Positions 36,619 through 48,116 of a stretch of 64,000 nucleotides of DNA are shown one piece after another. The translations under genes and the position numbers were made by a program. The stretch covers positions 103,654,796-103,718,795 of the forward strand of contig NC_081412.1 in NCBI RefSeq assembly GCF_030272615.1, written 5' to 3'. This stretch comes from Cryptomeria japonica. Its lineage: Eukaryota > Streptophyta > Pinopsida > Cupressales > Cupressaceae. Each line of letters starts with the position of its first letter. Within the stretch, counting starts at the first letter, position 1. The notes under the pieces are model-generated. The model saw only the letters and a list, made by a program, of their open reading frames with translations, made no database searches and was not told where the DNA came from.

Positions 36619-39600
36619 TCAGCTGGATCCCTGTAACTGGTTGGTTACAATCCGAAATAGATCTGCTAGTGCAAAATTTAAGCTCTGAGTAAACCTTTCA
36701 CTATCCTTCAAAGTTGCTTCTGTCCTTTGAATTGTACTGGTGAGTATGTGCATTTTCTCTTTTGCTGTCTTTAGTCCTGGAGCAAGTGCCTTTGAAATCT
36801 CTTTTCTCAAAGAGATGAGGATGTCAAGTTTCAGACCAAGTTTGCATTTCAGTTCCTTAGCCTTGAACTTTACTCTTTCCTTCTCTTTTTCAAATTTTTC
36901 AGTTTTCTCTTCAAAGCCTGCTATTTCCTACTCTATTACCGATATGGGTTCTGATGAATCAATGAGATTATCAGCAATATCATTTATTTCTTTCTATATT
37001 TTACTGATTTCTTTGTCTATGTCCACTGTCAAAATGTTAGTTTTACATGAGTCCCCGTACAACTCTTTAAATTCCATTATTGTTTTGGTAAGTGCCAGTA
37101 ATAGGGTATCTATGTATCTCATGCACTTCTTTATTGACTCATCAAAGAATTTTTCTTTTTCTTTATTCATTTTCTCACTAAATGTTTCCTCATTAATCTG
37201 ATCAACTGTCAAAAGGTTACCGGTGATATGTTTAGACAATGTGTCTAATTTTCTCAAAGAATCTTTATTGTCCACATTGCACTTATGTGCAATCAATTTC
37301 AATAAAGGAATTGTGTCATCAATAGCCTTATATGTAAGTTCATTGCAATCTGTTATTTTCTTAATGAAGTCCAATAATACCTCTGTTACATTTGTCGGTC
37401 TGAATTTTGTTAAGGAGGAACCAGATGATTGTCCAATTGCCTTAACAATCTGCATTCTGCCGGTGTGAGTAACCTCTTTTCTTATGTTGACCTCTGGTAG
37501 GTCGATCTAAGTCCGCATCTCAACTAGCAAAGGCTTGGGTTTCTCAGTTGTTTCTGGTGGCACTGTCTTTGTTTGAACCTTTACCTCTTCTAGTTTCTTA
37601 GTGTGTACTTCAAAACTATCTATTATTGGTATCTCAACTGGTTTTCCAGTGTTGTCAGTAGCTGGTTTCTCTAGCTCAGTGGGTTTTTCAATGTGTGAAC
37701 TAGTGATATCAGTCACCATAACAATATCTAGGGGATCAGTTGATTGATCAATTTGTGTTTCAACCCCAGTCTCAACATTTTCAACTATCTTCTCAACATG
37801 TGTTTTCATTGTAATATTCTCAGCCAGTGGCTCAATTGCCATATCTTTCTTCTAAGTGGTTTCCTTATCAACCACAATGTTCACCTCTTATGTATCAATG
37901 TTCATTGTATAGAGCACTTCTGAATCAAGATTGGTGTCCTCATGTGTTGACTCCAACTCAACATTATCAGTTGTCGGTGTGTCAACAGTCTCGACTGGTG
38001 GAGTATCAGAAGGAGGTGGGGGCAAATTATCTATTACTTTTATGCTTGGAGGTCCTCCTACCTTGCCTTTACCTTTGTCCTTATCCTTTTGATAGACTCT
38101 TAAAGTTTTGAGTCATTTGAGTTCTTCTTGTTTTTCTTTCTCCACAAAGAAGATGTCCCATTTGTCCATTGTCTCTTTAGATATTTCATTCATTCTACCA
38201 GCCATTAAAGCTTCATGTCGGTGACTAGTGGAAAATACAGTCATGTTTGCCTCACTTACTAGTTCATTAATTTCTTCTGCTGATTTCACTGGGTGAACTG
38301 CAAGTAGTTTTTCTACCTTTATCTTCTTATCCAGTTCCACAATGGCTAATCTCTTTGCATCTAGTCTTCTATACAAGTCACTTGGTAAATCATCTACAAC
38401 TTCTATCAAAAATTTCTTATATATGTCTAAGTGTAGAATGACACTATTTTCTATGCTTTCATTTTCTTCATTGGTAAAAGTATTATACAATTTGCTGACA
38501 TTAGACAAGTTTACTTCTTCAGTTATTTCATTCAAAAGATTGTCTAAAGGAGGAATAACCTATTTTTCCTTCTTCTTCCTTGGTGTCATTTTCTTTGTTG
38601 GGGGGCTTACTGCCTGTTGTTTTCTTCTTTTTGGTGTAGGAGAAGGTGTCGGTGATGGTTTTCTTTTTCTTTCTACCCTTTTAAACTCTGTCGATATTTC
38701 ACTGTCAGAGGAGGTACCAACTGGTGAAAGATGTGCTTCTGGTTGTATCCCTTCCAGGTCACTTTCCTTAATACCAATGATATTTAATATGTTTTCCTTA
38801 ATTTCTTTTGCCTATTTTGTTTCTTTTCTAATGGTTTGTTCTCTTTTCTTTCTTCATTTAAGGGCTATACATTTCTCTCAATGGTTTCAGAATTTCCAAA
38901 TATTTCTTCTTCAGGTTCTCTAGGGGCTTCAAGTAGAGCTTTAGCATATGTATCAATTATGTTTTCATCTTCCTCATAACCCATTTCAATAACCCAAACA
39001 GTTCTAGGAACCACTGCTTCCATCCAAATTTCATCTTTCTTTATAACAAAATATCTCTTTATGATATTTATCAACTATGGTTTGAGATAGTCTTTCCCCA
39101 GTCTTCATTCTAGCCTTAAATGCCTGAAAGTATTCAATTATATTCTTTTCCCTCTCATCTCCCATGCCATTAAGGATATCTAGTAGTTGTTTTCCTACCA
39201 GTATGTCAAAACCAAATTCTTTTCTACCTATACCGAGAATTTCCTTAGTAATGTATAGCATTAGGCATACAAGTAAGTTACCAAATCTGAAAGTACCTTT
39301 CTTGTCACCCTTAATTTTCTTTAGGTTGTCAATTATTTCATCCTTTAACCATTCACATATGTCAATCTTTGTGTTGTTGTTCACCATGTCATAAGCACTC
39401 TTGATACATAAACTAGAAATAGAGTTTAATCTGTTAGCATGTGTAGTCTTGTATCCTAGAACCATGCTAATGAATTTGACATTAATATCCTTCACATCAT
39501 TTACTCTTAAGGATCTTTTGTTATAGGTTGCACCGGTTAGGGTCATTACAGTGTTGTTTGGAACCTTTTTAGTTTTATCAAGCCTGCTACCGGTGGAAGG

Positions 39601-40026
39601 TAAGCCAGTCACTACCCTAACTAATTTTTTTGTAATCTTATGGATGGAGTCAAGCCAAAATAATTCCCCATGAACTCTACTAAGCACAATTCTCACTTCC
39701 TTTGGAAAATCAGGAATGCTAAGTATCTCCACACAACCTAGGGTCTCAATTATCTTGTGTTCCGGTTTCACATTACCATTTTCATCACAAATTATTGTCC
39801 TATACATGTTCATTATCTCATCAGTACCAAGTTCCTCAATATGACAATGTATGAATATCCTAGGGTCTTCAACATATGCAACTCCTTTGGGTATTTTAGA
39901 GAATGCACCTAGGGTATCATCTTGCTTCGCTACTTTGGGTATGATCTTAAATATGGGCCTAGGGCATTTAACCACTTTGACAATAGTAGGGTTTGCAATG
40001 AATTTAGGTGCAAAGGAGGAAGCCAT
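36619..40026 (-). pseudogene. ORF2 of E1, large protein of unknown function
   Basis: Starts MASSFAPKFIANP at 40026 and ends QGSS-stop at 36619: 3408 nt, exactly 1136 codons in frame overall. The first 331 codons are open (to 39031). Conserved with B ORF2: YVEDPRIFIH, LSRVHGELFWLD, VTGLPSTG, LGIGRKEFGFDILVG; then WVIEMGYEEDENI; then SVILHLDIYKKFLIEV and MAGRMNEISKET. A basic stretch with PKRRKQQ and PRKKKEK near 38590-38640 looks like a nuclear signal. A Pro/Thr/Glu-rich linker (38111-37507) and long coiled-coil-like C-terminus follow. Local frameshifts near 39050 and 38865 compensate; stops are present. I cannot assign a family, and no transmembrane or pol motif is seen. Confidence 0.75.
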
Positions 40027-40136
40027 TATATAAATACCTTAAACAACATTTAGGTTTGAATGCTTGAATGATTTGCTTCACTTCTCGTTGTGGATGCCTT
40101 CGCTCGATTTTTTTGCACTCTTAGGAAAATTTGAAT

Positions 40137-40176
40137 GCTCAGTGAGTGAAAAATAGTGAAAAACACTTGCTTTATA
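40137..40176 (-). promoter_or_regulatory. Candidate internal promoter before ORF2 (E1)
   Basis: Minus strand TATAAA at 40176-40171 is followed 28-30 nt later by TTCACTCACTGAGCATTC (40150-40133), a spacing expected between TATA box and start site. The B copies have TTCACTCACCCAGCACTC at the same place. The ORF2 start lies about 120 nt after this motif. ORF1 ends at 40427, so the 400-nt spacer holds it. Confidence 0.5.
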
Positions 40177-40426
40177 ATGTCATTTCCTTCAACTACCATA
40201 ATAAATTCCTGTCGGTTAAGTGAAAACTTAACTCATCTGCCGATGGAGAAGCATTTCATCTTCTTATCATCAACCAAGGTTAAACTAGCATAATTTTCAA
40301 TTAGTTTCTATACCCCCAAAAGATTTATTTTTAGTTAGATGAAGAATCTCCTACTGGTGGAGTGATACTTTGTTCTACCAGTGAAGGAATAGCCTCATCA
40401 ACATTATGATCTATCTTTCTAATCCA

Positions 40427-41430
40427 TCATTTTGAAAATTCTTGCTTTACCTCATCAACTTTCTCTTTACCTTTCAAGCTGGGTCCTTCATTATTTGTCG
40501 GTGATACCTTACTTCTACAAAATTTTGCAATATGTCCAATCTTGTTACAAGCATAACAAGTCACATTATTTTTCTGAATAGCTTTTCCATATCCTATGCT
40601 GGCATGTGTTTTGCATTGATTAGATAAGTGTCCAAATCTTCCACAAACATAACATCTTACATTCATTCTGCAATTTTCTGAGTTATGACTGATTTTGTTG
40701 CATTTAGAACATTGACCGGTGGGTTCATTAGTGTTCTGATAGTTTCTAGATCTACACGGATTTGCTCTATGACCATACTTGTTACAGTTAAATCATTGTA
40801 GGCATTAGGTTGTCTTACCGGTTTATTGTGATCATGATTGTTTGCAATACCGAAGCTTTCATCAACTTCAAAGCCAAGTCCATTAGTATCTCCATTAGGT
40901 TTCTCATTTTTCAGCATATCATCAAGTTCTTCTAAACTTTTCTTGAATTTCTCTTTATGTTCATTTGCAGTAGCCAATTTATTTTCCAAGAAATCCTTCT
41001 GTTTCATGAGTTTAGTTTTATCATGTTCCAAGTGAATTAGATCTGTCTTTAACATATCATTTTCATGGCTGAGTCTTAGATTTTCATTTCTAGCATCATT
41101 GATTCTCCTAGCCAAGTCATCTTCATTTTTCTTTCTATCTCCAGTGTCTTTATAGAATCTCATAGTCATATCTTGCATCTCATTCCTCAAGGTCATGTTT
41201 TCTTGCTTCATCTTGCTTACAAGATCATTAAGAGTTTCCTTTTCATCATCATCATTTTGTATCTTCTCATGAAGTTCTCTTCTGTTGTTTCTAGAAATAG
41301 TTAGATTCTCCTGAATTCATTGAATTATTTCCTATGCAGTCTTTAGATCATCTTCAAGTTTGATATTTTTCAACTTTTCTACATCATAATCTGCAAGAGC
41401 TATTTCTAATTTCTTTCTCAAGTTATCCAT
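40427..41430 (-). pseudogene. ORF1 of E1, coiled-coil CCHC Gag-like protein
   Basis: Starts at 41430 (MDNLRKKLEIALADYD), 70 nt after the LTR, and ends at 40427. The N-terminal two thirds is a Lys/Glu/Leu/Asn-rich coiled coil. The C-terminus has CCHC knuckles of C-x2-C-x4-H-x4-C form: CSKCNKISHNSENC, CYVCGRFGHLSNQC and CYACNKIGHIAKFC are intact, and a first one (CNKYGHRANPC) has lost its first Cys to an indel near 40795. That indel throws the 41211-40663 frame out of register. In-frame stops occur near 41340. Such knuckles bind RNA in Gag; the usual copia Gag N-terminal domain is missing. It likely packages element RNA. Confidence 0.8.
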
Positions 41431-41501
41431 CTATACTGGTGTTAGAATATCCCTCAAGCTGTTAGGATTTTGAAAAAGAAGGACCAGACTCTGATACCAA
41501 T
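41431..41501 (-). other. Primer site and leader of E1
   Basis: TTGGTATCAGAGTCTGGTCC reads on the minus strand straight after the LTR and is complementary to the tRNA-iMet 3' end. Further on, AACAGCTTGAGGGATATTCT corresponds to the leader block found in B, C and E2. Confidence 0.88.
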
Positions 41502-42286
41502 TGTTAGGATTCCCAAAGATATTGAGAGGGGGGGTGAATCAGTATCTTGCCAATTCACAGATTTTATGATCTTATTAAATAAATAAATTGCAAAACAATA
41601 TACCGGTAAACAAGAATTAATGCATTAAATATGAACAATAAGCACAATATAGAAAGAACACCATAACACGAGATTTGTAACGAGGAAACCCGATGTGGGA
41701 AAAATCTCGGTGGGATTTGTGACCCACAATATTCACTCACTGGCCAATGAATGGATATTACTTACAATAGGGGCCTGCACATGTAGGAAGGCCAACTGCC
41801 TAAAACTCACTACTTAATTACAAAAGAAGTCACACTGACTTACAAAATGGCTTATGCAAATCCAATATAATGTATTGCTTTATTTTAGCATCTCCTATGC
41901 CAGGTTCAGTACCGGTTTAAGCTCATACAATAACCATAAACCTTACTCCAAAATCTACCTTAATATTCACATGTTACTTCTGCAATAAGTCCACACCTAA
42001 AACAATATCTCTAAATGATCTACAAGATCTCATACTTATATACGAGTCTTATTACAATATGCCTTATTGGCTTACAAAAATATATTACAAATAGATACAA
42101 TATGCAATAAACAAAATCTTGTCGACCAAGGTGCCGATAATCATCTTTGCCATTGTCGGTAAACTATATGCCAGTGTAGACTCTATCGGTGCTGGTGCTG
42201 GTCGATGCCATAGGATTGCAAGGTTTCCATCAATGACAATACCTTCAATCACCTACAATTTCTCATTGGAGTGTGCAATACAAACA
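41502..42286 (-). mobile_element. 5' LTR of E1
   Basis: 785 bp, nearly colinear with 35632-36418. Hairpin GTGGGTCACAAATCCCAC reads on the minus strand near 41728-41709. Its outer end is CAAACA where the other copy has CCAACA. Confidence 0.92.
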
Positions 42287-42291
42287 AGGTG

Positions 42292-43381
42292 CAGTTACCG
42301 ATGTAGTTGCATCTCCACTTGCTTCTTCAAATTTTCTAACCCATCTCTTGGTGTGATCTTGTTGTATTTCATCTACCTTATGTTTTTCTTTCTCATTTGA
42401 TTTATCATTTCTTACTGATGTAGTCTTGCTTCTACAGTACTTAGAAATATGAACTATTTTGTTGCATGCATAACATGTAACATTGTTCTTTTGAATTGCT
42501 TTGACATACCTGGTGCCATTCCTTGACCTACATTTATTAGCCAAATGACCAAACTTTCCAAATGTATGGCATTTAACATTAATTTTGCAATCTTGTGAGT
42601 TATTACCATATTTCTTGCAATTTGTACATTGACCATGAATTGAATTGTAGTTTTGATTTTCTCTATTTCTACATTGTCTAGCCATATGCCCAAATTTATA
42701 AATAAAGCATCTACCATTGAATTCGTAAGCATTAGATTGCCTTACCGGTTTCCTCTGGTATGATAAGTTCTGCATACCGGTTGTCTGATCTTCATTTGCA
42801 GTACCAGAGCTTTCATCTTGTACAAATCCAAACCCTCTAAAATCTTCACTCTGCCTTTGTCTTTTCAATAAATCATCCAACTGTGCAACAATGATCCTGA
42901 ATTTTTCTTTATACCCACTTGCAGTAGTCAGATCATCTCTCAGAGTTGTTATTTGTCTTTAAAGCTCTTGTTCATTATTCTAGGAGTGTACCAAAATAGT
43001 TCTCAATAGATTATTCTCATGAGTCAATCTTCCACAATCTTCAAATTTGTTCTTCAGAGATATAGCAACATTTTCTTCCTTCTTCTTTTTGTCCTTGATA
43101 TCTTTTGATAACTTCATAGTTAGGTCTTCCATTTCATTCTTCATGAGCATGTTTGCTTGACTCAATTTCTAGCATTGTTCTTTAAGTGCATTTTTCTCTT
43201 CATCATCTTGGTTTTGCAAAAAATTTCTCCTCTTAGCTTGAGCTGATGATAACCTTTCTTGCAGAACAAGAATGAATTCATTAACAAAATTCAATTCATC
43301 TTGCAGTTTTAAGTTTTTCATCCTTTCAGCATCATAATCCTCAAGTGCCATTTCAAGTTTCTTCTCCATAGCCATATTCAA
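42292..43381 (-). pseudogene. ORF1 of unit B1, Gag-like, interrupted by E1
   Basis: Starts MNMAMEKKLEMALEDYD at 43381, 68 nt after the LTR. A coiled coil is followed by four knuckle-like motifs: CFIYKFGHMARQC (second Cys is Tyr), CTNCKKYGNNSQDC (His is Asn), CHTFGKFGHLANKC (second Cys is Phe) and CYACNKIVHISKYC (intact ligands). The frame is constant with three stops. E1 entered at codon level just after SGDATTSVTA; the last codons resume at 35626 and stop at about 35567. Homologous to ORF1 of E1. Confidence 0.8.
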
Positions 43382-43449
43382 TTATTCCTATTTTAGGATC
43401 TTCCTCAAGCTGTTAAACTTTCTTCAAGGTACCAGGCTTTGATACCAAT
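43382..43449 (-). other. Primer site and leader, unit B1
   Basis: Minus strand ATTGGTATCAAAGCCTGG abuts LTR b, followed by AACAGCTTGAGGAAGATCCT, the leader block shared with C and E. Confidence 0.88.
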
Positions 43450-44371
43450 TGTTGGAATCCAAGAACTCTGAGATGAGGGGTGAATCGGTGTTCTACCGGT
43501 AATATAAGATTTTAACCTTTTATAACATACACATATAAACCGATAAATGAAGAAACATATAACATGAATTAAATAAACCAGCTGCATGAATGAACACCAT
43601 AACACATAGAATTTATACATGGAAAACCTCAAAGAGGAAAAACCACGGTGGGATTTGTGACCCACAATATCAATTCATTGGCCATATGAAAGATATTACA
43701 TAGCATGGGGGTCTGCAAATGCAGGAAGGCACACTCCCTAGAGCACACTACTCAACACAAAAGAGTGTCACTGACTACAAGCTTCTGCTAAGATAAAATA
43801 GTACTAGTGAGCTCACAAAAATGCATCTGCAATGCTAAAATGAGTTTTGGTTATAGCTCTGTTCTGTACCTATTCATAAACCCTGAATCATTCTATCAGT
43901 ATCTCCTTTCCTCCAAGAATTATTTACAAACAATCTTCTGATCATAGCATGATATTACATTCGCATACAAATGACCTACATACATATCCTTCGCATTACA
44001 TAGTTCTTTTACCCTTTTCATATGCATTGTCCTATTACCTTGTCATATGTCAAAATAACCTAACAGACTGACTTATATACCCTTTACAAACAATATGTCT
44101 TATGTCAACTTACAATACAAAAGATATTCAATGTTGGCCCTTATACAATAATTACAAAATGATTTTATAAATAAAACCTTTCAGATCCAGACTGATGTCG
44201 GCTTCACTGAAGTGTTGGATGCTGGAACCAGTGTCGGTGTTGGTGATAACCCTGAATATTCCAATGCCAGTATCTGTTGGTGTTTGCCTCCAAGTGTTGG
44301 TATATGCCTTCAATAGAATATTGTTGCCAGCAATGACAACATATGATTCCAATTAGTGTCAATTGCCAAAA
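43450..44371 (-). mobile_element. B LTR b, shared by both units
   Basis: 922 bp, same length as LTR a. It is followed on one side by a primer site (it is the 5' LTR of B1) and on the other by a polypurine tract (it is the 3' LTR of B2). That double role defines the tandem array. Confidence 0.92.
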
Positions 44372-44543
44372 ATCTCCCCCTTTGGCATTGATGACAACAC
44401 TCATGTGAAAAATGGATTCCCTGTCCGTTCAATTGAAACATGAACATGCTCCCCCTGAGCTAATTCACTCTGTCTGCAATATAATCTGTCGATATCCTCC
44501 TCCTAGGATTACATATTTTTCACATAATATACACTCTTCCTTT
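44372..44543 (-). other. Multiple polypurine tracts, unit B2
   Basis: ATCTCCCCCTTTGGCATTG abuts LTR b; CTCCCCCTG near 44450 and a degraded tract near 44533 repeat it. Positions are those of unit B1 plus 12538. Confidence 0.8.
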
Positions 44544-44596
44544 GGCATCAATGCCAAAGACCCGTGAAAGAATTCAAAGAATTGTTACAGATTACT

Positions 44597-47500
44597 TTAC
44601 CGGAGCTTGACCAATCTCAAAATTTCTAGATAAGCTTTCTCTAGTAATTGTACATAGGTATCCCAGCCAATTTTGAATGTTTCAAATATGGATACAAGTC
44701 CACTCAGTAAATGTGCAAGTGTTTCTTTCTTAGTGACTTCTGTCGATGTGGGCTTGGAAAGCACATCCATATATTAGCTCTTATGTACACCAAGTGAATC
44801 CAATCTTGGACTCACCAAACCTCTAAGACTCCTTTCTCTCCGAATAATCTTGTCTCTTTCCTTTTCAAAAGAAAAAACTTGGTTCTCCAAGGTCAAAATT
44901 TGTCCATCAATGGATGTTGTAAGTGAAGTTAATCCATCAAAATAATTAGCAATACTAGCAATCTTTTCATGTAGTTCCTTTAACCTCTGATCTACATTTG
45001 TTGTGAGAATTTCTATATTACAACAAACCTTGTAGATGTTAGCACACTATTTTAAATAATTTTCAATATGTATAAGTATCTCTCCAACCTTCCTCTTCTT
45101 TGTCTCAATAATCTAGTCAAAAGTGGCTTTCTTGGCCAGAGTAAATCTTTCAAGTGCTTTCTTGTCAAAAATCTGCTGCAATGATTGAAAGTTTTTAGAT
45201 ATGTGTTATGTCAATACCTTAAGCTTGCCGGAAGGGATTTCTTCATTTTCAATAATACAATAAGGAATCAATCTATGTAAAATTGTTATTGATTGATCTA
45301 TTTTTTCTTTGTGAGAAGATCCTTCCTTCATTATCTTTTGAGTAGCCATCATCATTAGTTCTATAGGACACATCTCTGTGATTGATTTCTTCTCAAATTG
45401 AGAAGTGTCAATTGCCAAAAGTTTTATTGGGGAATCAACTGCCGGTTCAGTCTCCTTTTCATTTTCTTCCTTATCCTGTCTCAGTGTATCACTTTTCTCA
45501 TCTACTTTTGCATCGGTGGCATCGCCACTTGTTGCAGCATCTATTACTATTGGTGGAGTATTATCCACAATACTATTAGTAACCTGTACAAATGTAGTCT
45601 CTGTCGGTCTAGTATGTAGACTCTCATCAGTTTTAGGACTATCTGTCAGTTCATTCAAAATTTGATCTCAAATTCCCAAAACTCCTTTCCCTTTAGATTT
45701 ATTTGGAATAGTGGGAATAGTGGCCTTAGCAAATTCTTCTTGAGAAGTGAGAAAATTAGGATTCTTTTGGAATAATTTGGCCCAACCATCTCTGGTCTCA
45801 TTTATTATCTCATTAACTCTACCCATCATTAGGCCTATTTGTTGGGTTTTGCTGCTAAAGATTGTTCTATTTGCAACATCTATACACCTTTTCATTTTCT
45901 CATTGTTGATAGAGCCACACATATTCAAAAGTTCAATTTCTTTGATCTCTTTGTCCTTGCTTATTGCATCAAACTTATTATACAATGATAGAGGAATTTC
46001 TTTCAAAATCTCTACCAAAGCCTTCTTGTATATGTCTAAATGTAACAAAATTGTTTCTTCTATTTCATTTTGGTCATTATCATCTAAATCTTCATAAAAA
46101 TTTGACACATTGTCCAAAATTCCATCTTTAGTTACCTCATCAATTAACTCTGCACAAGTCATTTTACCAGATTTAGTTGCTTCATCACTCTTTTTCTTCT
46201 TGTTGGGGGTTCCAAGAGCGAATGGAGAAGGTTTCCTCTTCTAAGTAGGTTTTCTTATCAGAGGTGTGGATGCAGTTGTTATCTTTTGAATTAGCTTACT
46301 CCTTGGTTCCACCTTCTTCTCCTCTACCGGAGGCTTGTTAGTTTTCTTCCTTTGTACCCTTTTGAATGCAAGAGGTTGATTATCCTCTGGATCAGAGTCA
46401 AAAGTGATAGAAGAAATTAAAGTTTTTGGCCTCTTCATCTTAGGAGCACTTGATACTCCCAGTTGATCTACCAGTTTAGATCCATAACCTAGTTTTGTAT
46501 CTATCTTGTGAATTACATTGTGAACAAATGCAAACATTTTGTCTATTTTCTTTTCTCTTCTTTTTTTGTTGAAGCTAGTTTTGAATTCAAAAGTCTTCTC
46601 CTCTGCAGTGCCAAAGTGTTCAACTTTATCATCCAAAGGAGCATCAATCAACATTTTAGCATATAGCTCCAAGATACTGTCATCTACTTCATAACCCAAT
46701 TCAGTGACCCATATAGTTCTATGTTCTATTGTTTTCATTAGTGGCTCATCTGTTTTTACCATGAGGCAAATATCAGTGGAGTATTTCTCCACAATGTGTT
46801 TGGAGATTCTCTCCCTCAGTCTCATGTTCTCCTAAAAAGTTTTGAAGTAGCCCCAAAGCTTTTCATCCTTGTTACTACCAAGACCAGTGATTGCTTCTTG
46901 AATTTGCATACCTATCAGTATGTCATGAGCCTAACGCTTCTTTCCCAAACCCAGTATCTCATTCATGAAGTACAACATCAAATAGACAATAAGATTCCCA
47001 AATCGCAAAGTTCCTTTCTTAACATCTTCTATCTTGTCAATATTAATCATTAATTCACTCCTTAACCATTCACACAAGTCATACTTTTCATTACTTTATC
47101 ATCTGATATACAACATGGATACAGGAACTGAAAAAAAAAATCAATCGACTTGATTGAGTTACCTTGTGGCTGCTGATCATGTTGGAAAATTTCACATATG
47201 TGTCTTTGATGGTGCTGACCCTCATCGATCTTGCATCATGGGTTGCACCAATGAGCTTCTCGACCATAGTGTTGGAGATCTTCTTACCTGGTTCCTATCC
47301 AACTTTGGGTAAGTTAGTGACCGCTTGAATTGCTTCTTGTGTAATCACGTGGAGTGGGTCCATCCAGATAAATTCATTATGGACCCTACTCAGAACATAT
47401 CTGATCACTTCATCTTTGAATTCCAGTATATACAGGATTCTAGTTAACCCTAGATCCTCAATGATTTGATATTATGGCTTGATTGTATCGAAGCTTCCTA

Positions 47501-47744
47501 GTATCACAGATTGATACATTCCCTTTATTTCCTCAGTGCCTAAATCCTCCAAGGTGTAGTGAATATAGGTCCTAACATCTTCTACATAAACTAAACCATC
47601 GGGAACTCCTGAAAACGTGCCAGTAGAGTCTTCCTTCATAGCAACTCGGGGAAATTCTTTGAAAACATGTCTAAGCCTATCCTCGACCTCAAGAACAATG
47701 GGATTCACAATGAAAGTAGGAGTAGATGATGATCTAGATGTCAT
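44597..47744 (-). pseudogene. ORF2 of unit B2, large protein of unknown function
   Basis: Starts MTSRSSSTPTFIVNP at 47744 and ends LVKL(R)-stop at 44597, again 3148 nt. It has the same three blocks as B1: YVEDVRTYIHYTLEDLGTEE, WVTELGYEVDDSILELYAK, LLHLDIYKKALVEILKE. Stops at 46832, 46241, 45113 and 45047 are the same four codons as in B1, so they predate the split of the units. Lys-rich stretches KKRREKK and NKKKKSDE suggest nuclear targeting. No enzyme motif is visible. Relatives: B1 and E1 copies in this window; function unknown. Confidence 0.72.
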
Positions 47745-47890
47745 TTCTAATAAATAACTGGAAAATAGTCGTCGGATAAAGGATTTTGATTACTTCTCAA
47801 ATGACTGCTGCAAATCCTTCAGAATGCCTCTACTCGCTCTTGATCGTCTATGACTCGCCTTTGTTTCGCTCTGGTTTGCTCAAGTGATGG

Positions 47891-47923
47891 GTGAGTGAAA
47901 ATGAGTTCAGTTTCCCTTTTTAT
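47891..47923 (-). promoter_or_regulatory. Candidate internal promoter before ORF2 (B2)
   Basis: Minus strand GATAAAAAGGG (47924-47914) then TTTCACTCACCCATCAC (47899-47883), as in B1 and E1. The spacer between ORF1 stop (48117) and ORF2 start (47744) is about 370 nt. Confidence 0.42.
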
Positions 47924-48116
47924 CAGTGAGTAAACCCTAATTCATCACTGTCATAAATGCTAAGTCATGATGTACCCTACTGGATGTCGGTTTCACAGTT
48001 TTATGCCGGATAAACCTCCATCAATGATCAATACCACTCTCCAGATCTCTTTTGGGGAATATGAAAGATTTGTAATGAATTTGCTAGTCACTAAGGCATA
48101 TACCTCAGTAACCAAA

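Larger units (their letters stand above)
35632..42286 (-). mobile_element. Element E1: complete RT-less bicistronic retroelement
   Basis: LTRs 35632-36418 and 41502-42286 (787 and 785 bp), TGTTAGG...CAACA on the plus strand. Target duplication AGGTA (35627-35631) and AGGTG (42287-42291). A tRNA-iMet primer site abuts the 5' LTR and polypurine tracts abut the 3' LTR. The 5.08-kb interior holds ORF1 (coiled coil plus CCHC knuckles) and ORF2 (about 1136 codons), with no pol. It is inserted near the end of ORF1 of unit B1; the interrupted sequence is continuous in unit B2 at 48160-48170. Only one B unit has it, so it came after the tandem duplication. Confidence 0.9.

Noticed and set aside
39240-39330. 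Hydrophobic stretch in ORF2 as an envelope transmembrane segment
   Set aside because: The NLLVCLMLYITKEILGIG region is short, amphipathic and inside a conserved soluble-looking block; no signal peptide is seen.
39164-39394. Plus-strand open frames opposite ORF2 (also 36740-37201, 38342-38923, 45747-46097)
   Set aside because: They are antisense shadows of a Lys/Glu-rich coding strand, giving Phe/Ser/Leu-rich frames.
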